Assembly (NCBI RefSeq): GCF_003953935.1
Contig: NZ_RXLQ01000007.1
Coordinates: 222,110 to 286,109 of the forward strand
DNA from: Massilia atriviolacea
Lineage (GTDB): Bacteria; Pseudomonadota; Gammaproteobacteria; Burkholderiales; Burkholderiaceae_D
DNA length: 64,000 bases
Reading direction: 5' to 3'
Position numbers and translations under genes: made by a program. This document shows positions 17,309 to 24,793 of the stretch, piece after piece. The notes under the pieces were generated by a model. That model did not search any database, was not told the DNA's origin, and worked only from the letters and a program-made list of their open reading frames with translations. Numbering within the stretch: the stretch's first letter is position 1; every line of letters starts with the position of its first letter.

Positions 17309-19272
17309 TGGATCACCTTGCGCGGCGCATCGGCGCCGGGCGGCTTGCCGGCGGCATTGCCGGTGGCGCTGTCGCCCGCTTCCGGCAGCGGCTGCGGATT
17401 GTCGCCACCGGTCATGGGCGATGGCGCCGGCGGCGGCGGCGCCTCCACCGGCTGCGGCTGCGCTGCCTGCTGCGGCGCCGCGCCCGCCCCGCCGCTACCC
17501 GCACCGGGGCCGGGACCGGTGCCGCCCACGTTCGACTCGGTGCCGGAATCGAATTGCGCGGTCGTCAGGTCGGGCCGGCGCAGGCCGCGCAGCACGCGCG
17601 GCGTGATCGACAGCACGATCTCGCTGCGCGAGGTATCGTCCTTCTGGCTGCCGAACAGGCGCTTGAGCACCGGCAGTTCGCCCAGGCCGGGCAGCTTGTC
17701 GGCGCTGCGCCGGTCTTCGTCGCTGATCAGGCCCGCCAGCACCTGGGTCTCGCCGTCGCGCAGGCGCAGCACCGTGCCCGCGCTGCGCGTGCCGATCTGG
17801 TACGCCTGCGTGCCCGATTTGCTGATCACTTCCTTGACCACGTTGCTCACTTCCAGGTTGATCTTGATCGCCACCTCGTCGTCGAGGTGCACATTCGGTT
17901 CGACGTCGAGCTTGAGGCCGACGTCGACGTAGTTCACGCTGTCGGAACTGACGCCGTTGTTGGTGGTGACGGTGATCACCGGCACGCGGTCGCCGATCAG
18001 CACCTTGGCTTTTTCCTTGTTGCGCACGCGGATGCGCGGATTGGCCAGGATGTTGCTGTCGCTGTCGACCTGGTTGGCGTTGATGCTGGCGCTGCCGATG
18101 GCGACGTTGATGCGCCCGCGGTTGATGCCGCCCAGGTCCTTCAGGGTCAGGGGTTTGAGGCTGTCGCCGACGCTGGCCAGGCTCAGGGTCGCCTTTTCGG
18201 GCCAGCGCACGCCCAGCTCCATCAGGCGCGTGCGTTTGACTTCCAGCACCTCGACTTCGAGCATGACTTCCGGGTCGGCCATGTCCTGCATGGCGATGAT
18301 GCGTTCGGCCATGCGGATCATGTCGGGCGTATCGCGCATCATGATGATGCCGAGGCGGTCGTCGGTGATGATGTCCTTGGCCTTGAGCAGGGTCTTGATC
18401 GAAAACGAGACCGTCTTGGCGTCGGCATTGGTCAGGTAAAAACTGCGCACCACCAGCTGCTGGTAATCCTTTACCTTTTGCGCGGTGTTCGGGTAGATGG
18501 TGATGGCGCGCTCGCCCGTCACCGTCTGTTCCAGCTGGCTGGCCGCGAGCAGCATGCGGATCGCTTCTTCCAGGCTGGTATTGCGCACCGAGATGGTGGT
18601 GCGGATGGCCGGGTCGACATCGCGGTCGAACACGAAGTTCAGGCCCGAGACCTTGCCCAGGAAGTCGAACACGGAGCGCACCGGCGCGTCGCGAAATTCC
18701 AGCGTCACCGGCTTTTTGTAGGCGGCGGCCAGCTTGCCGCCGCCGGCGTTCTTTTTGGCCTGCTCCTCGGCGATGCGGCTTTTGAGCGCCAGCGCGTCGC
18801 GCTGGTTGGGGCGCTCCTGCAGCACCACGCGCAGCGCTTCGAGCGCCTGCGCCAGGTCGGCCTCGCCGGCGCGCCGCCACGACGCTTCGGCGCCGGCCAC
18901 CATCTCCTTGTGGCGCTGTTCCAGCGCGATCGCCTGCAGGCCCTGCTGCGCCACCGCGTTGGCCGGATCGATGGCCAGCACCTGGGCCGACAGCTTTTCG
19001 GATTCGGCGAAGTTGCCTTGCTGGCGCAGCTGTTCGGCGCGCCCGTTCAGGGCGTTGACGATGCTGGCCCTGCGGCTTAACAGGCCAATCCGGTATTCGG
19101 CGTTGCCGGGGTCCTGGCGCACGGCTTCTTCGAGCTTGGCCAGGCCCTGTTCGATCTGTCCCTGCTCGATCAGGGCCTTGCCTTCCTTGAAGGTTTGGGG
19201 GCCGGCGCAGGCGCTCAGGGCCGCCGCCAGGGCCAGCATGCGCAAGGTGTTACGGGTCAGTGTGCGATTCAA
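17305..19272 (-). CDS. gspD: Lipoprotein secretin (GspD/MshL/PilQ superfamily)
   Basis: 655 residues. The N-terminus is a lipoprotein signal with lipobox LSAC (ALAAALSACAGPQTF). Residues about 25-160 contain TPR-like helices, unusual for GspD and closer to MshL-type secretins. A short secretin-and-TonB N-terminal domain follows (VRSVFDFLGKVSGLNFVFD), then an N1-type domain, and the conserved beta-barrel gate domain (VDVGLKLDVEPNVH, GLISDEDRRSADKLPGLGELP, KDDTSRSEIVLSITPRVL). The last 90 residues are Pro/Gly/Ala-rich and probably flexible. It should form the outer-membrane channel of the secretion system. Confidence 0.9.
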   Translation of the reverse strand: MNRTLTRNTLRMLALAAALSACAGPQTFKEGKALIEQGQIEQGLAKLEEAVRQDPGNAEYRIGLLSRRASIVNALNGRAEQLRQQGNFAESEKLSAQVLAIDPANAVAQQGLQAIALEQRHKEMVAGAEASWRRAGEADLAQALEALRVVLQERPNQRDALALKSRIAEEQAKKNAGGGKLAAAYKKPVTLEFRDAPVRSVFDFLGKVSGLNFVFDRDVDPAIRTTISVRNTSLEEAIRMLLAASQLEQTVTGERAITIYPNTAQKVKDYQQLVVRSFYLTNADAKTVSFSIKTLLKAKDIITDDRLGIIMMRDTPDMIRMAERIIAMQDMADPEVMLEVEVLEVKRTRLMELGVRWPEKATLSLASVGDSLKPLTLKDLGGINRGRINVAIGSASINANQVDSDSNILANPRIRVRNKEKAKVLIGDRVPVITVTTNNGVSSDSVNYVDVGLKLDVEPNVHLDDEVAIKINLEVSNVVKEVISKSGTQAYQIGTRSAGTVLRLRDGETQVLAGLISDEDRRSADKLPGLGELPVLKRLFGSQKDDTSRSEIVLSITPRVLRGLRRPDLTTAQFDSGTESNVGGTGPGPGAGSGGAGAAPQQAAQPQPVEAPPPPAPSPMTGGDNPQPLPEAGDSATGNAAGKPPGADAPRKVIQ

Positions 19273-19811
19273 TTCATCTCCCCTACTGCGAGTGTCTGTT
19301 TCTTCCGGAGCGGCAGATACGTGAAGGTCAGCGAGTCCGCGCCGGCGCTGTCGAAGGTGTAGCTGTCGTCGATCTTGTCGCCCACGTAGGCGACCACGTT
19401 GCGCTCGTCGACCTGTAAAAAATAGGCCTGCCTGCCGTCGTCGAGGAAGCGCCCCAGCAGGCGGATCGGCAGTTCGGGCGCGCCGTCGGCGGTGTCGGGC
19501 GCCCTGGCCTGGGCTGGCTTGGTGACGGCGCTGTCGGCCGGCTTGAGCGGCGCCGTGTCGGCCCCGGCGACAAGCTGCGCCTGCCAGCTCTGGCGCGCAA
19601 AGGCGTTGCCCAGTTCCTCGTCCTGGCCGCGCGGGCGGATTTCCAGCAGCGGGGCTTCGGGCTCCTGCAGCGCCGCCTGCACCGGCGCCGCTGGCGCGGG
19701 CGCGATGCCGCGCGCCTGGGCCGGGGCGATCAGGTCGGTCTCGTCGTCCGGTGCGAAATAGCCGGCCAGCAGCGTCACGCCCAACGCCACCGCCATCGTC
19801 ATCTTTTTCAT
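19269..19811 (-). CDS. PilP/GspC-like periplasmic coupling protein
   Basis: 180 residues. An N-terminal signal anchor (MKKMTMAVALGVTLLAGYF) is followed by a proline/alanine-rich linker and a small C-terminal domain with LPIRLLGRFLDDGRQAYFLQVDERNVVAYVGDKID, the pattern of the HR domain of GspC or of PilP/MshK that contacts the secretin. It overlaps its upstream and downstream genes by four bases each (ATGA), and the secretin is the next gene, as expected for the coupling partner. Family assignment rests on this pattern and position. Confidence 0.65.
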   Translation of the reverse strand: MKKMTMAVALGVTLLAGYFAPDDETDLIAPAQARGIAPAPAAPVQAALQEPEAPLLEIRPRGQDEELGNAFARQSWQAQLVAGADTAPLKPADSAVTKPAQARAPDTADGAPELPIRLLGRFLDDGRQAYFLQVDERNVVAYVGDKIDDSYTFDSAGADSLTFTYLPLRKKQTLAVGEMN

Positions 19812-20422
19812 CGGCGTCCTCCTTTTGCTGCGGCCTTCCTGACCAGCAGGTTGAAATGCACGCGCGCTTCGACCTCGCCGGTGTCGATCTGCTCGCGCTT
19901 GAATGTGACGGAATCGAGCGTCAGGGCCGGCATGTCGCGCAGCGCGCCGACGATAAAGGCCTGCACGTTTGCGTAGTCGGCCTTGATCGGCAGCGTGATC
20001 TGGTAGCGCATGAAGGCCGCGCCGTCCTCGGCCTGCGCCTTGTAGTCGGCCTTGGCCAGCACCACGCCGTTGCTGGTGGCGACATCGACCAGTTGCTTGA
20101 GCAGGTCGGGAATGGTGTCGTGGGCCGGCAGGTAGGCGTAGAAGGCGGCCACGCGGCGCGCGCCGTCCGGCAGCGCCACCCTGTGCTGCGCCGGCTTGGC
20201 CGAACGCGCGGCGGCGATCTGCCGCGCCAGTTCCTGCTGGCGCGCTTCCAGGCGCTGCGATTGCCACGCGCACAGGGCGGCCAGTGCCAGCGCGCAGGCG
20301 CCGACGGCGGCGCCCCAGCCCAGGCGCGCCCCATGGAGGCGCGCTTCCCAGGCGACTCGCGCGGCCAGCATCGACGGCGCCGCCGCCTGCCGCCCCGCGC
20401 TGGCGATTTTCAATCCTGCCAT
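19808..20422 (-). CDS. PilO/GspM-like inner-membrane protein
   Basis: 204 residues with one N-terminal membrane segment (about 36-55, WGAAVGACALALAALCAW), a coiled-coil stretch (QRLEARQQELARQIAA) and a C-terminal ferredoxin-like domain (YAYLPAHDTIPDLLKQLVDVA, RYQITLPIKADYANVQAFI). This is the PilO/GspM architecture that forms a dimer with PilN/GspL-like proteins. It overlaps the preceding gene by 13 bases. Confidence 0.75.
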   Translation of the reverse strand: MAGLKIASAGRQAAAPSMLAARVAWEARLHGARLGWGAAVGACALALAALCAWQSQRLEARQQELARQIAAARSAKPAQHRVALPDGARRVAAFYAYLPAHDTIPDLLKQLVDVATSNGVVLAKADYKAQAEDGAAFMRYQITLPIKADYANVQAFIVGALRDMPALTLDSVTFKREQIDTGEVEARVHFNLLVRKAAAKGGRR

Positions 20423-20961
20423 TGCGCCTCCAGTTGAAAACGGTAGGGCCGGTTGGCCGCCGCGCCGTTCAATTCATGCTTGACCAGGTACACGGAGGTG
20501 AACAGGGCCTGCTCGTTGAGGTAGGCGACGTACTTCATCATGTCGCCCGCGGTTTCGGCTTCGGCCGCGATCTTCAGGCCGCCGGCGGCGGCGCCGCCTT
20601 GCGCGCCGTTGTCGGGCTTGCCGTTCAGGTCCATGCCGAGCAGTGCGACGTGGATGTCGGCCGGGGCCTGCACCGTTTTCACCAGGCGCCCGACCGGCAG
20701 ATTCAACTGGCGCACGGCGTCGCCGATGATGGCCAGCTGGCGGTCCTGGGCGCGCTGCTCGGCTTCCGACAGGCGCGCCTGCGGCGCCTCGCGCGGCGCC
20801 ACCTGCGCCAGCTGCGCTTCCAGCGCGCCGGCCTGGCGCGCCTGCAGCACCCAGTCGACGCCGGCCACGCCCAGCGCCAGCAGGCCGCCGGCCAGCAGGG
20901 CCAGGCGCCAGCCCCTGGGCGCCGCCGCGCCCTGTACGAAATTGAGTTGGGTCAGCGCCAT
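20410..20961 (-). CDS. PilN/GspL C-terminal-like membrane protein
   Basis: 183 residues starting MALTQLNFVQG, with the short LNF motif that in PilN proteins binds PilM, then one membrane helix (LALLAGGLLALGVAGVDWVL), a coiled coil (ALEAQLAQVAPREAPQ, LSEAEQRAQDRQLA) and a ferredoxin-like C-terminal domain. The start at 20961 lies two bases after the stop of the PilM-like gene. The order PilM-PilN-PilO-PilP-secretin is exactly that of type IV pilus alignment complexes. Confidence 0.75.
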   Translation of the reverse strand: MALTQLNFVQGAAAPRGWRLALLAGGLLALGVAGVDWVLQARQAGALEAQLAQVAPREAPQARLSEAEQRAQDRQLAIIGDAVRQLNLPVGRLVKTVQAPADIHVALLGMDLNGKPDNGAQGGAAAGGLKIAAEAETAGDMMKYVAYLNEQALFTSVYLVKHELNGAAANRPYRFQLEAQWQD

Positions 20962-20963
20962 GC

Positions 20964-21770
20964 TCAACACCTCATCATGGCAACGGCGGCGTAGCCGGGC
21001 GCCGGGGCCGGCGGCAGCTTGACCATGTCGAAGTGCTCGGGCAGCACCGGCGCCACCGGCCGTTCGTCGAGGCTGACCAGGGCCACCTGCGCGATTTCGC
21101 CCAGCTCCGGCGCGCGCAGGGTCCAACGCTGCCACGCTTGCGGCAGTTCGCTTTCCCACGGGCCGCGCAGGGCTTGCGCCTGCACCGCGTGAATGCGGCC
21201 GTTGGCGGCGGCGGCCAGCACCAGGCGGCCCGGTTCGACCAGGGCAAAGGCCTGCGGCTGGCTCGATGCGATGGCGCGCCAGGTGATCGACAGGACCGAT
21301 TCGATCGCCATGCACGGATGGCCGCATTCGCGCGCCACGTCCTGCAAGCCTTGCAGGAAATCGCGTTCGATGGCGCAGGCCAGGCGCGGCTGGCCGTACG
21401 GCGCGTCGTCGCACACGATGGCCCAGGTGCGGGCGGCGTCGCCGTAGATGCCGATGAACTGGGCCAGCTGGAAGCGCTGCGCCGATCCCTGGTGCAGCAG
21501 GGCGTCGCTCCACGGGATCATGGCCAGCTGGCACCAGCGCGTGGTCAGCGCCACCGAGACCGGCACGCCTTTCAGGGTCACGCCGGCGGTGCGCAGGTAG
21601 GCGCCGAAGGCGGCCAGCGCGCCATCCCATTTGCCGTCGCTCTGGTCGAGGGGAATCCGTACTTCGCTGTGGGCGACGATGCGCTTGCCGCTGCGGACCA
21701 CGGCGGTGAGCAGGTCCGGCGCGAGGGACACGCACACGGTGCGGCTGGAGAAGAGTTCAGTAAGTGACAC
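20964..21770 (-). CDS. PilM/MshI-like actin-fold protein
   Basis: 268 residues, cytoplasmic, no membrane segment. Position between the ATPase and the PilN-like gene, and segments such as RTVCVSLAPDLLTAVVRSG, WAIVCDDAPYGQPRLACAIERDFL and QAFALVEPGRLVLAAAANG, suggest a PilM/MshI or GspL cytoplasmic domain of the actin-like fold. Sequence similarity to well-studied PilM proteins is weak by eye, so the call relies on gene order. It overlaps the ATPase gene end by 14 bases. Confidence 0.6.
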   Translation of the reverse strand: MSLTELFSSRTVCVSLAPDLLTAVVRSGKRIVAHSEVRIPLDQSDGKWDGALAAFGAYLRTAGVTLKGVPVSVALTTRWCQLAMIPWSDALLHQGSAQRFQLAQFIGIYGDAARTWAIVCDDAPYGQPRLACAIERDFLQGLQDVARECGHPCMAIESVLSITWRAIASSQPQAFALVEPGRLVLAAAANGRIHAVQAQALRGPWESELPQAWQRWTLRAPELGEIAQVALVSLDERPVAPVLPEHFDMVKLPPAPAPGYAAVAMMRC

Positions 21771-23451
21771 GGTTAAGCTCCATCAGTGTTGTTTCGCCCT
21801 GGCGCACCAGGTCCAGCGCCGCTTCGCGCACCAGGCGGATGCCGGCGCGCGCCGCTTCTTCCTTCATGCGGCTGACCGGCGCACGGGTGGTGATCATTTC
21901 GCGCATGGCGTCGTTGAGGATCAGGACTTCGGCCACCGCCTTGCGGCCCTTGTAGCCGGTGCCGCGGCAATGGCCGCAGCCGGCGCCGGCCTTGAAGCGC
22001 CAGCCGGCCACCTGGGCAGGCGTCAGGCCGCTGTCGCGCAGTTCGTCCGGGTCGGGCGGCACCGCCACCGCGCAGTGTTCGCAATTGAGGCGCAGCAGGC
22101 GCTGGGCCACGATGCCGTTCAGGGCGGCGGCGAAGCTGTAGGCGTCCACGCCCATGTGCAGGAAGCGGCCGACCACGTCGAACACATTGTTCGCGTGCAG
22201 GGTGGTAAACACCAGGTGGCCGGTCAGCGCGGCCTGCACCGCGATCTGCGCGGTTTCGTCGTCGCGGATTTCGCCGATCATGATCTTGTCGGGATCGTGC
22301 CGCAAAATCGAGCGCAGGCCGCGCGCGAAGGTCAGTCCCTTCTTTTCGTTGACGGGAATCTGCAGCACGCGCGGCAGCCGGTATTCGACCGGGTCTTCGA
22401 TGGTGACGATCTTGTCGCGCCCGGTGTTGATCTCGGTGATGGCCGCGTACAGGGTGGTGGTCTTGCCCGAGCCGGTCGGCCCGGTCACCAGCAGCATGCC
22501 GTGCGGCTTGGCGGCCAGGCGGCGGATCAGGACGATCGCGTCGGCGTTCAGGCCCAGGCTTTCCAGGCGCAGCGACTGAGCCGCCTCGGTCAGGGCGCGC
22601 CGGTCCAGCAGGCGCAGGACCGCGTCTTCGCCAAAGATATTCGGCATGATCGAGACGCGGAAGTCGATTTCGGCGCCCTTCACGCGCACCTTGAAGCGGC
22701 CGTCCTGCGGAATGCGGCGCTCGGCGATGTCCAGGTCGGCCATGACCTTGATGCGCGAGATGATCTGTTCGGCCATCTGCAAGCCCTGCACCTGGCCGGC
22801 CTGCACCAGCACCCCGTCGACCCGGTACTTGATAATGAGCTTGTCGCCGTCGCATTCGAGGTGGATGTCGCTGGCCTGGAACTTGAGCGCGTCGTAGATG
22901 GTGGAGTTGACCAGCTTGACCACCGGGCTGCTGTCTTCGCTGATGCGCACCAGCGAGATGTCTTCGATGCTCTGGTCCAGGCTGTCGACCTGGTCGGCGT
23001 CGCCGGCCATGCCGGCCATGGCTTGCTGCGCGTTCTCCTGCTGCGCCAGATACGCGCTCAGTTCGTCCGGGTGCGTCAGCGCCACCGAGAAACCGCCCGC
23101 GAGCGCGGCGTCGGCCCATTGCAGGGTGTCGTCGGCGAAGGGGTCGCCCAGCACCAGCACCGGCAGGCCGGGGCCCTCCATCAGCACGCACTCGCGCTGG
23201 GCGCAGTCGGTATAGGGCATCAGCCCGAAAGCCGGGGTGCCGGCCTGCAGCGCGCCGATGGTCCACAGCGGATAGGCAAACAGCGCGGCCAGTTCGGCGA
23301 CGAAGGTTTCCGGTTCCAGGCCCGTCATCTCTTCCAGCACCACCAGCAGCGGGCGGCCCTGGCCTGGGGCGGCCAGGCGCGCCTGCCGCACCAGCGCGGC
23401 GCAGAGCGGCGCGGCCGCCGGCGCAGTGTGGGGAAAACCGGGCGCGTTCAT
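21757..23451 (-). CDS. gspE: GspE/PilB-type secretion ATPase
   Basis: 564 residues. An N-terminal T2SSE-N-like domain (about 1-130) is followed by the ATPase core: SDIHLECDGDKLIIKYRVDGV, Walker A GPTGSGKTTT (about 322-331), the Asp box IEDPVEYRLP, Walker B DKIMIGEIRDDETA (about 398), the His box TLHANN, and the zinc-binding tetracysteine region (LNCEHC, then GCGHCRGTGYKGR). It powers pseudopilus assembly from the cytoplasmic face of the inner membrane. The gene overlaps gspF by four bases. Confidence 0.95.
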   Translation of the reverse strand: MNAPGFPHTAPAAAPLCAALVRQARLAAPGQGRPLLVVLEEMTGLEPETFVAELAALFAYPLWTIGALQAGTPAFGLMPYTDCAQRECVLMEGPGLPVLVLGDPFADDTLQWADAALAGGFSVALTHPDELSAYLAQQENAQQAMAGMAGDADQVDSLDQSIEDISLVRISEDSSPVVKLVNSTIYDALKFQASDIHLECDGDKLIIKYRVDGVLVQAGQVQGLQMAEQIISRIKVMADLDIAERRIPQDGRFKVRVKGAEIDFRVSIMPNIFGEDAVLRLLDRRALTEAAQSLRLESLGLNADAIVLIRRLAAKPHGMLLVTGPTGSGKTTTLYAAITEINTGRDKIVTIEDPVEYRLPRVLQIPVNEKKGLTFARGLRSILRHDPDKIMIGEIRDDETAQIAVQAALTGHLVFTTLHANNVFDVVGRFLHMGVDAYSFAAALNGIVAQRLLRLNCEHCAVAVPPDPDELRDSGLTPAQVAGWRFKAGAGCGHCRGTGYKGRKAVAEVLILNDAMREMITTRAPVSRMKEEAARAGIRLVREAALDLVRQGETTLMELNRVTY

Positions 23452-24638
23452 GACAGGCTCCCGGCCAGTTCGAAAATCGGCATGTACATCAGCACCACCA
23501 CGCCGCCGATCACCACGCCGATGAAGGTCATGAGCAGCGGTTCGAGCAGGCGCGAGGCCCAGTCGACCCAGCGCGCGAATTGTTCGTCGTGAAAACGGGC
23601 CGAGCGCTCCAGCATGTCGCCCAGGCGGCCGGTGTTTTCGCCGACCTTGAGCAGCGATTGCGCGACCGGCGTGGCCAGCTGGTTCTGTTCCAGCGCGCAG
23701 GAAAACGGCATGCCCTCCTGCACCGCGCGGCGGGCGGCGTCGAGCTGCTGCTGCTGGCCGGGCAGCAGCATGGCCGAGACCATGGCCAGCCCCTTGGAGA
23801 GGGGAATGCCGGCGTGCAGCAGCAGGCTCAGGGCGCGGTAAAAGCGCGCCAGGCGGAACTCGGCCGCGCGCGCGTTCAGCAGCGGCAGGCGCAAGAGGGC
23901 CAGGATCAGGCGCTGGCGGATCGCAGGATGGCCGAGCGCGAACACGATGCCCCCGACCAGGGCCGCCAGCGCGCCGAGCAGCACGAAGGGATGGGCCGCC
24001 ATGAGCTGGCCGAAGCCGAGCATCATTGCCGAGGCCCAGGGAATGTCGCGCCCCGAGGTTTCGTACACCACGCTGAACTTGGGCACCACGTAGCCGAGCA
24101 GGAACAGGGTGACCAGGCTGCCGACCACCAGCAGCATGAGCGGATAGATGGCGGCCGAGACCAGCTTCTTGCGGATCGCTTCGAACTGCAGCTGGTAGGC
24201 GACAAAACGGCCGAGGGCTTCGGGCAGGTTGCCGGAGCGCTCGGCCGCGTGGACGGTGGCGACGTAGATTTCGGGGAAGATGGCGGGAAAGTCGTTCAAG
24301 GTATCCGACAGGCTCTTGCCCTGCTGTAGGGTCTGCAGGATGGCGCCGATGGTGGCGCGCGTGGCGGGCTGGGTTTCCTTGTTGTGCAAGGTGGCGATGG
24401 CTTCGGTGAGGTTGAGCCCCGCTTCGAGCAGGGCCAGCAACTCCTGGCTGAACTGCATCAGGGGAAACGCGTGTTTGCGGCGCGGCTCGGCCGGCGCCTG
24501 CGGGCGCTCGATGGCGAGGACGCGCCAGCCCTTGCGCGCGGCGATGCGGATGGCATCGGCTTCGCTGGGGGCATCGATGGCGATATGCTGGCGGCTGCCT
24601 GCGGCGGCAGCGGCCTGGACCTGGAGTTGAAACTGCAT
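23448..24638 (-). CDS. gspF: GspF/PilC-type inner-membrane platform protein
   Basis: 396 residues with two T2SSF domains (about 60-180 and 265-390). Family motifs: FSQELLALLEAGLNLTEAI, YPLMLLVVGSLVTLFLLGYVVPKF, FYRALSLLLHAGIPLSKGL, VGENTGRLGDML. Three membrane helices lie near 166-190, 217-235 and 370-390. It is the first gene of the operon; AAGGG precedes its ATG. Between it and the protease gene upstream lie two terminators, so the operon probably has its own promoter in 24640-24715. Confidence 0.95.
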   Translation of the reverse strand: MQFQLQVQAAAAAGSRQHIAIDAPSEADAIRIAARKGWRVLAIERPQAPAEPRRKHAFPLMQFSQELLALLEAGLNLTEAIATLHNKETQPATRATIGAILQTLQQGKSLSDTLNDFPAIFPEIYVATVHAAERSGNLPEALGRFVAYQLQFEAIRKKLVSAAIYPLMLLVVGSLVTLFLLGYVVPKFSVVYETSGRDIPWASAMMLGFGQLMAAHPFVLLGALAALVGGIVFALGHPAIRQRLILALLRLPLLNARAAEFRLARFYRALSLLLHAGIPLSKGLAMVSAMLLPGQQQQLDAARRAVQEGMPFSCALEQNQLATPVAQSLLKVGENTGRLGDMLERSARFHDEQFARWVDWASRLLEPLLMTFIGVVIGGVVVLMYMPIFELAGSLS

Positions 24639-24680
24639 GCTTGACCCTTCGTACTAATTGACTCCCTGCATCAGAAAAGG

Positions 24681-24696
24681 ACCTGGTTATCCAGGT
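24681..24696. repeat. Perfect hairpin in the gspF leader
   Basis: ACCTGG, loop TTAT, CCAGGT. On the minus strand it is followed by CCTTTTC, too weak to be a clear terminator. It lies in the 5' leader of the secretion operon, about 45 bases before the gspF ATG, and may be regulatory or a third, weak stop for protease transcripts. Confidence 0.6.
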
Positions 24697-24715
24697 GACA
24701 TCACGGCCTCCTTAA

Positions 24716-24745
24716 AGAAAAATAGCCCCGGCCGAAGCCGGAGCT
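24716..24745 (-). terminator. Rho-independent terminator with UUCG tetraloop
   Basis: Read on the minus strand: AGCTCCGGC, loop TTCG, GCCGGGGCT, then ATTTTTCTTT. A nine-pair stem with one G-U pair, closed by a stable cUUCGg loop, followed by a T-run. It is the second of two tandem terminators after the M4 protease gene. Confidence 0.85.
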
Positions 24746-24746
24746 G

Positions 24747-24778
24747 AAAAAAGAGGACAGACAGCCAGCCATCCTCTT
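24747..24778 (-). terminator. Rho-independent terminator directly after the protease gene
   Basis: Read on the minus strand: AAGAGGA, 14-base loop, TCCTCTT then TTTT. The seven-pair stem and T-run begin 16 bases after the protease stop codon. Together with the next hairpin it forms a tandem terminator. Confidence 0.8.
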
Positions 24779-24793
24779 GTGGGGTCACCCGGT

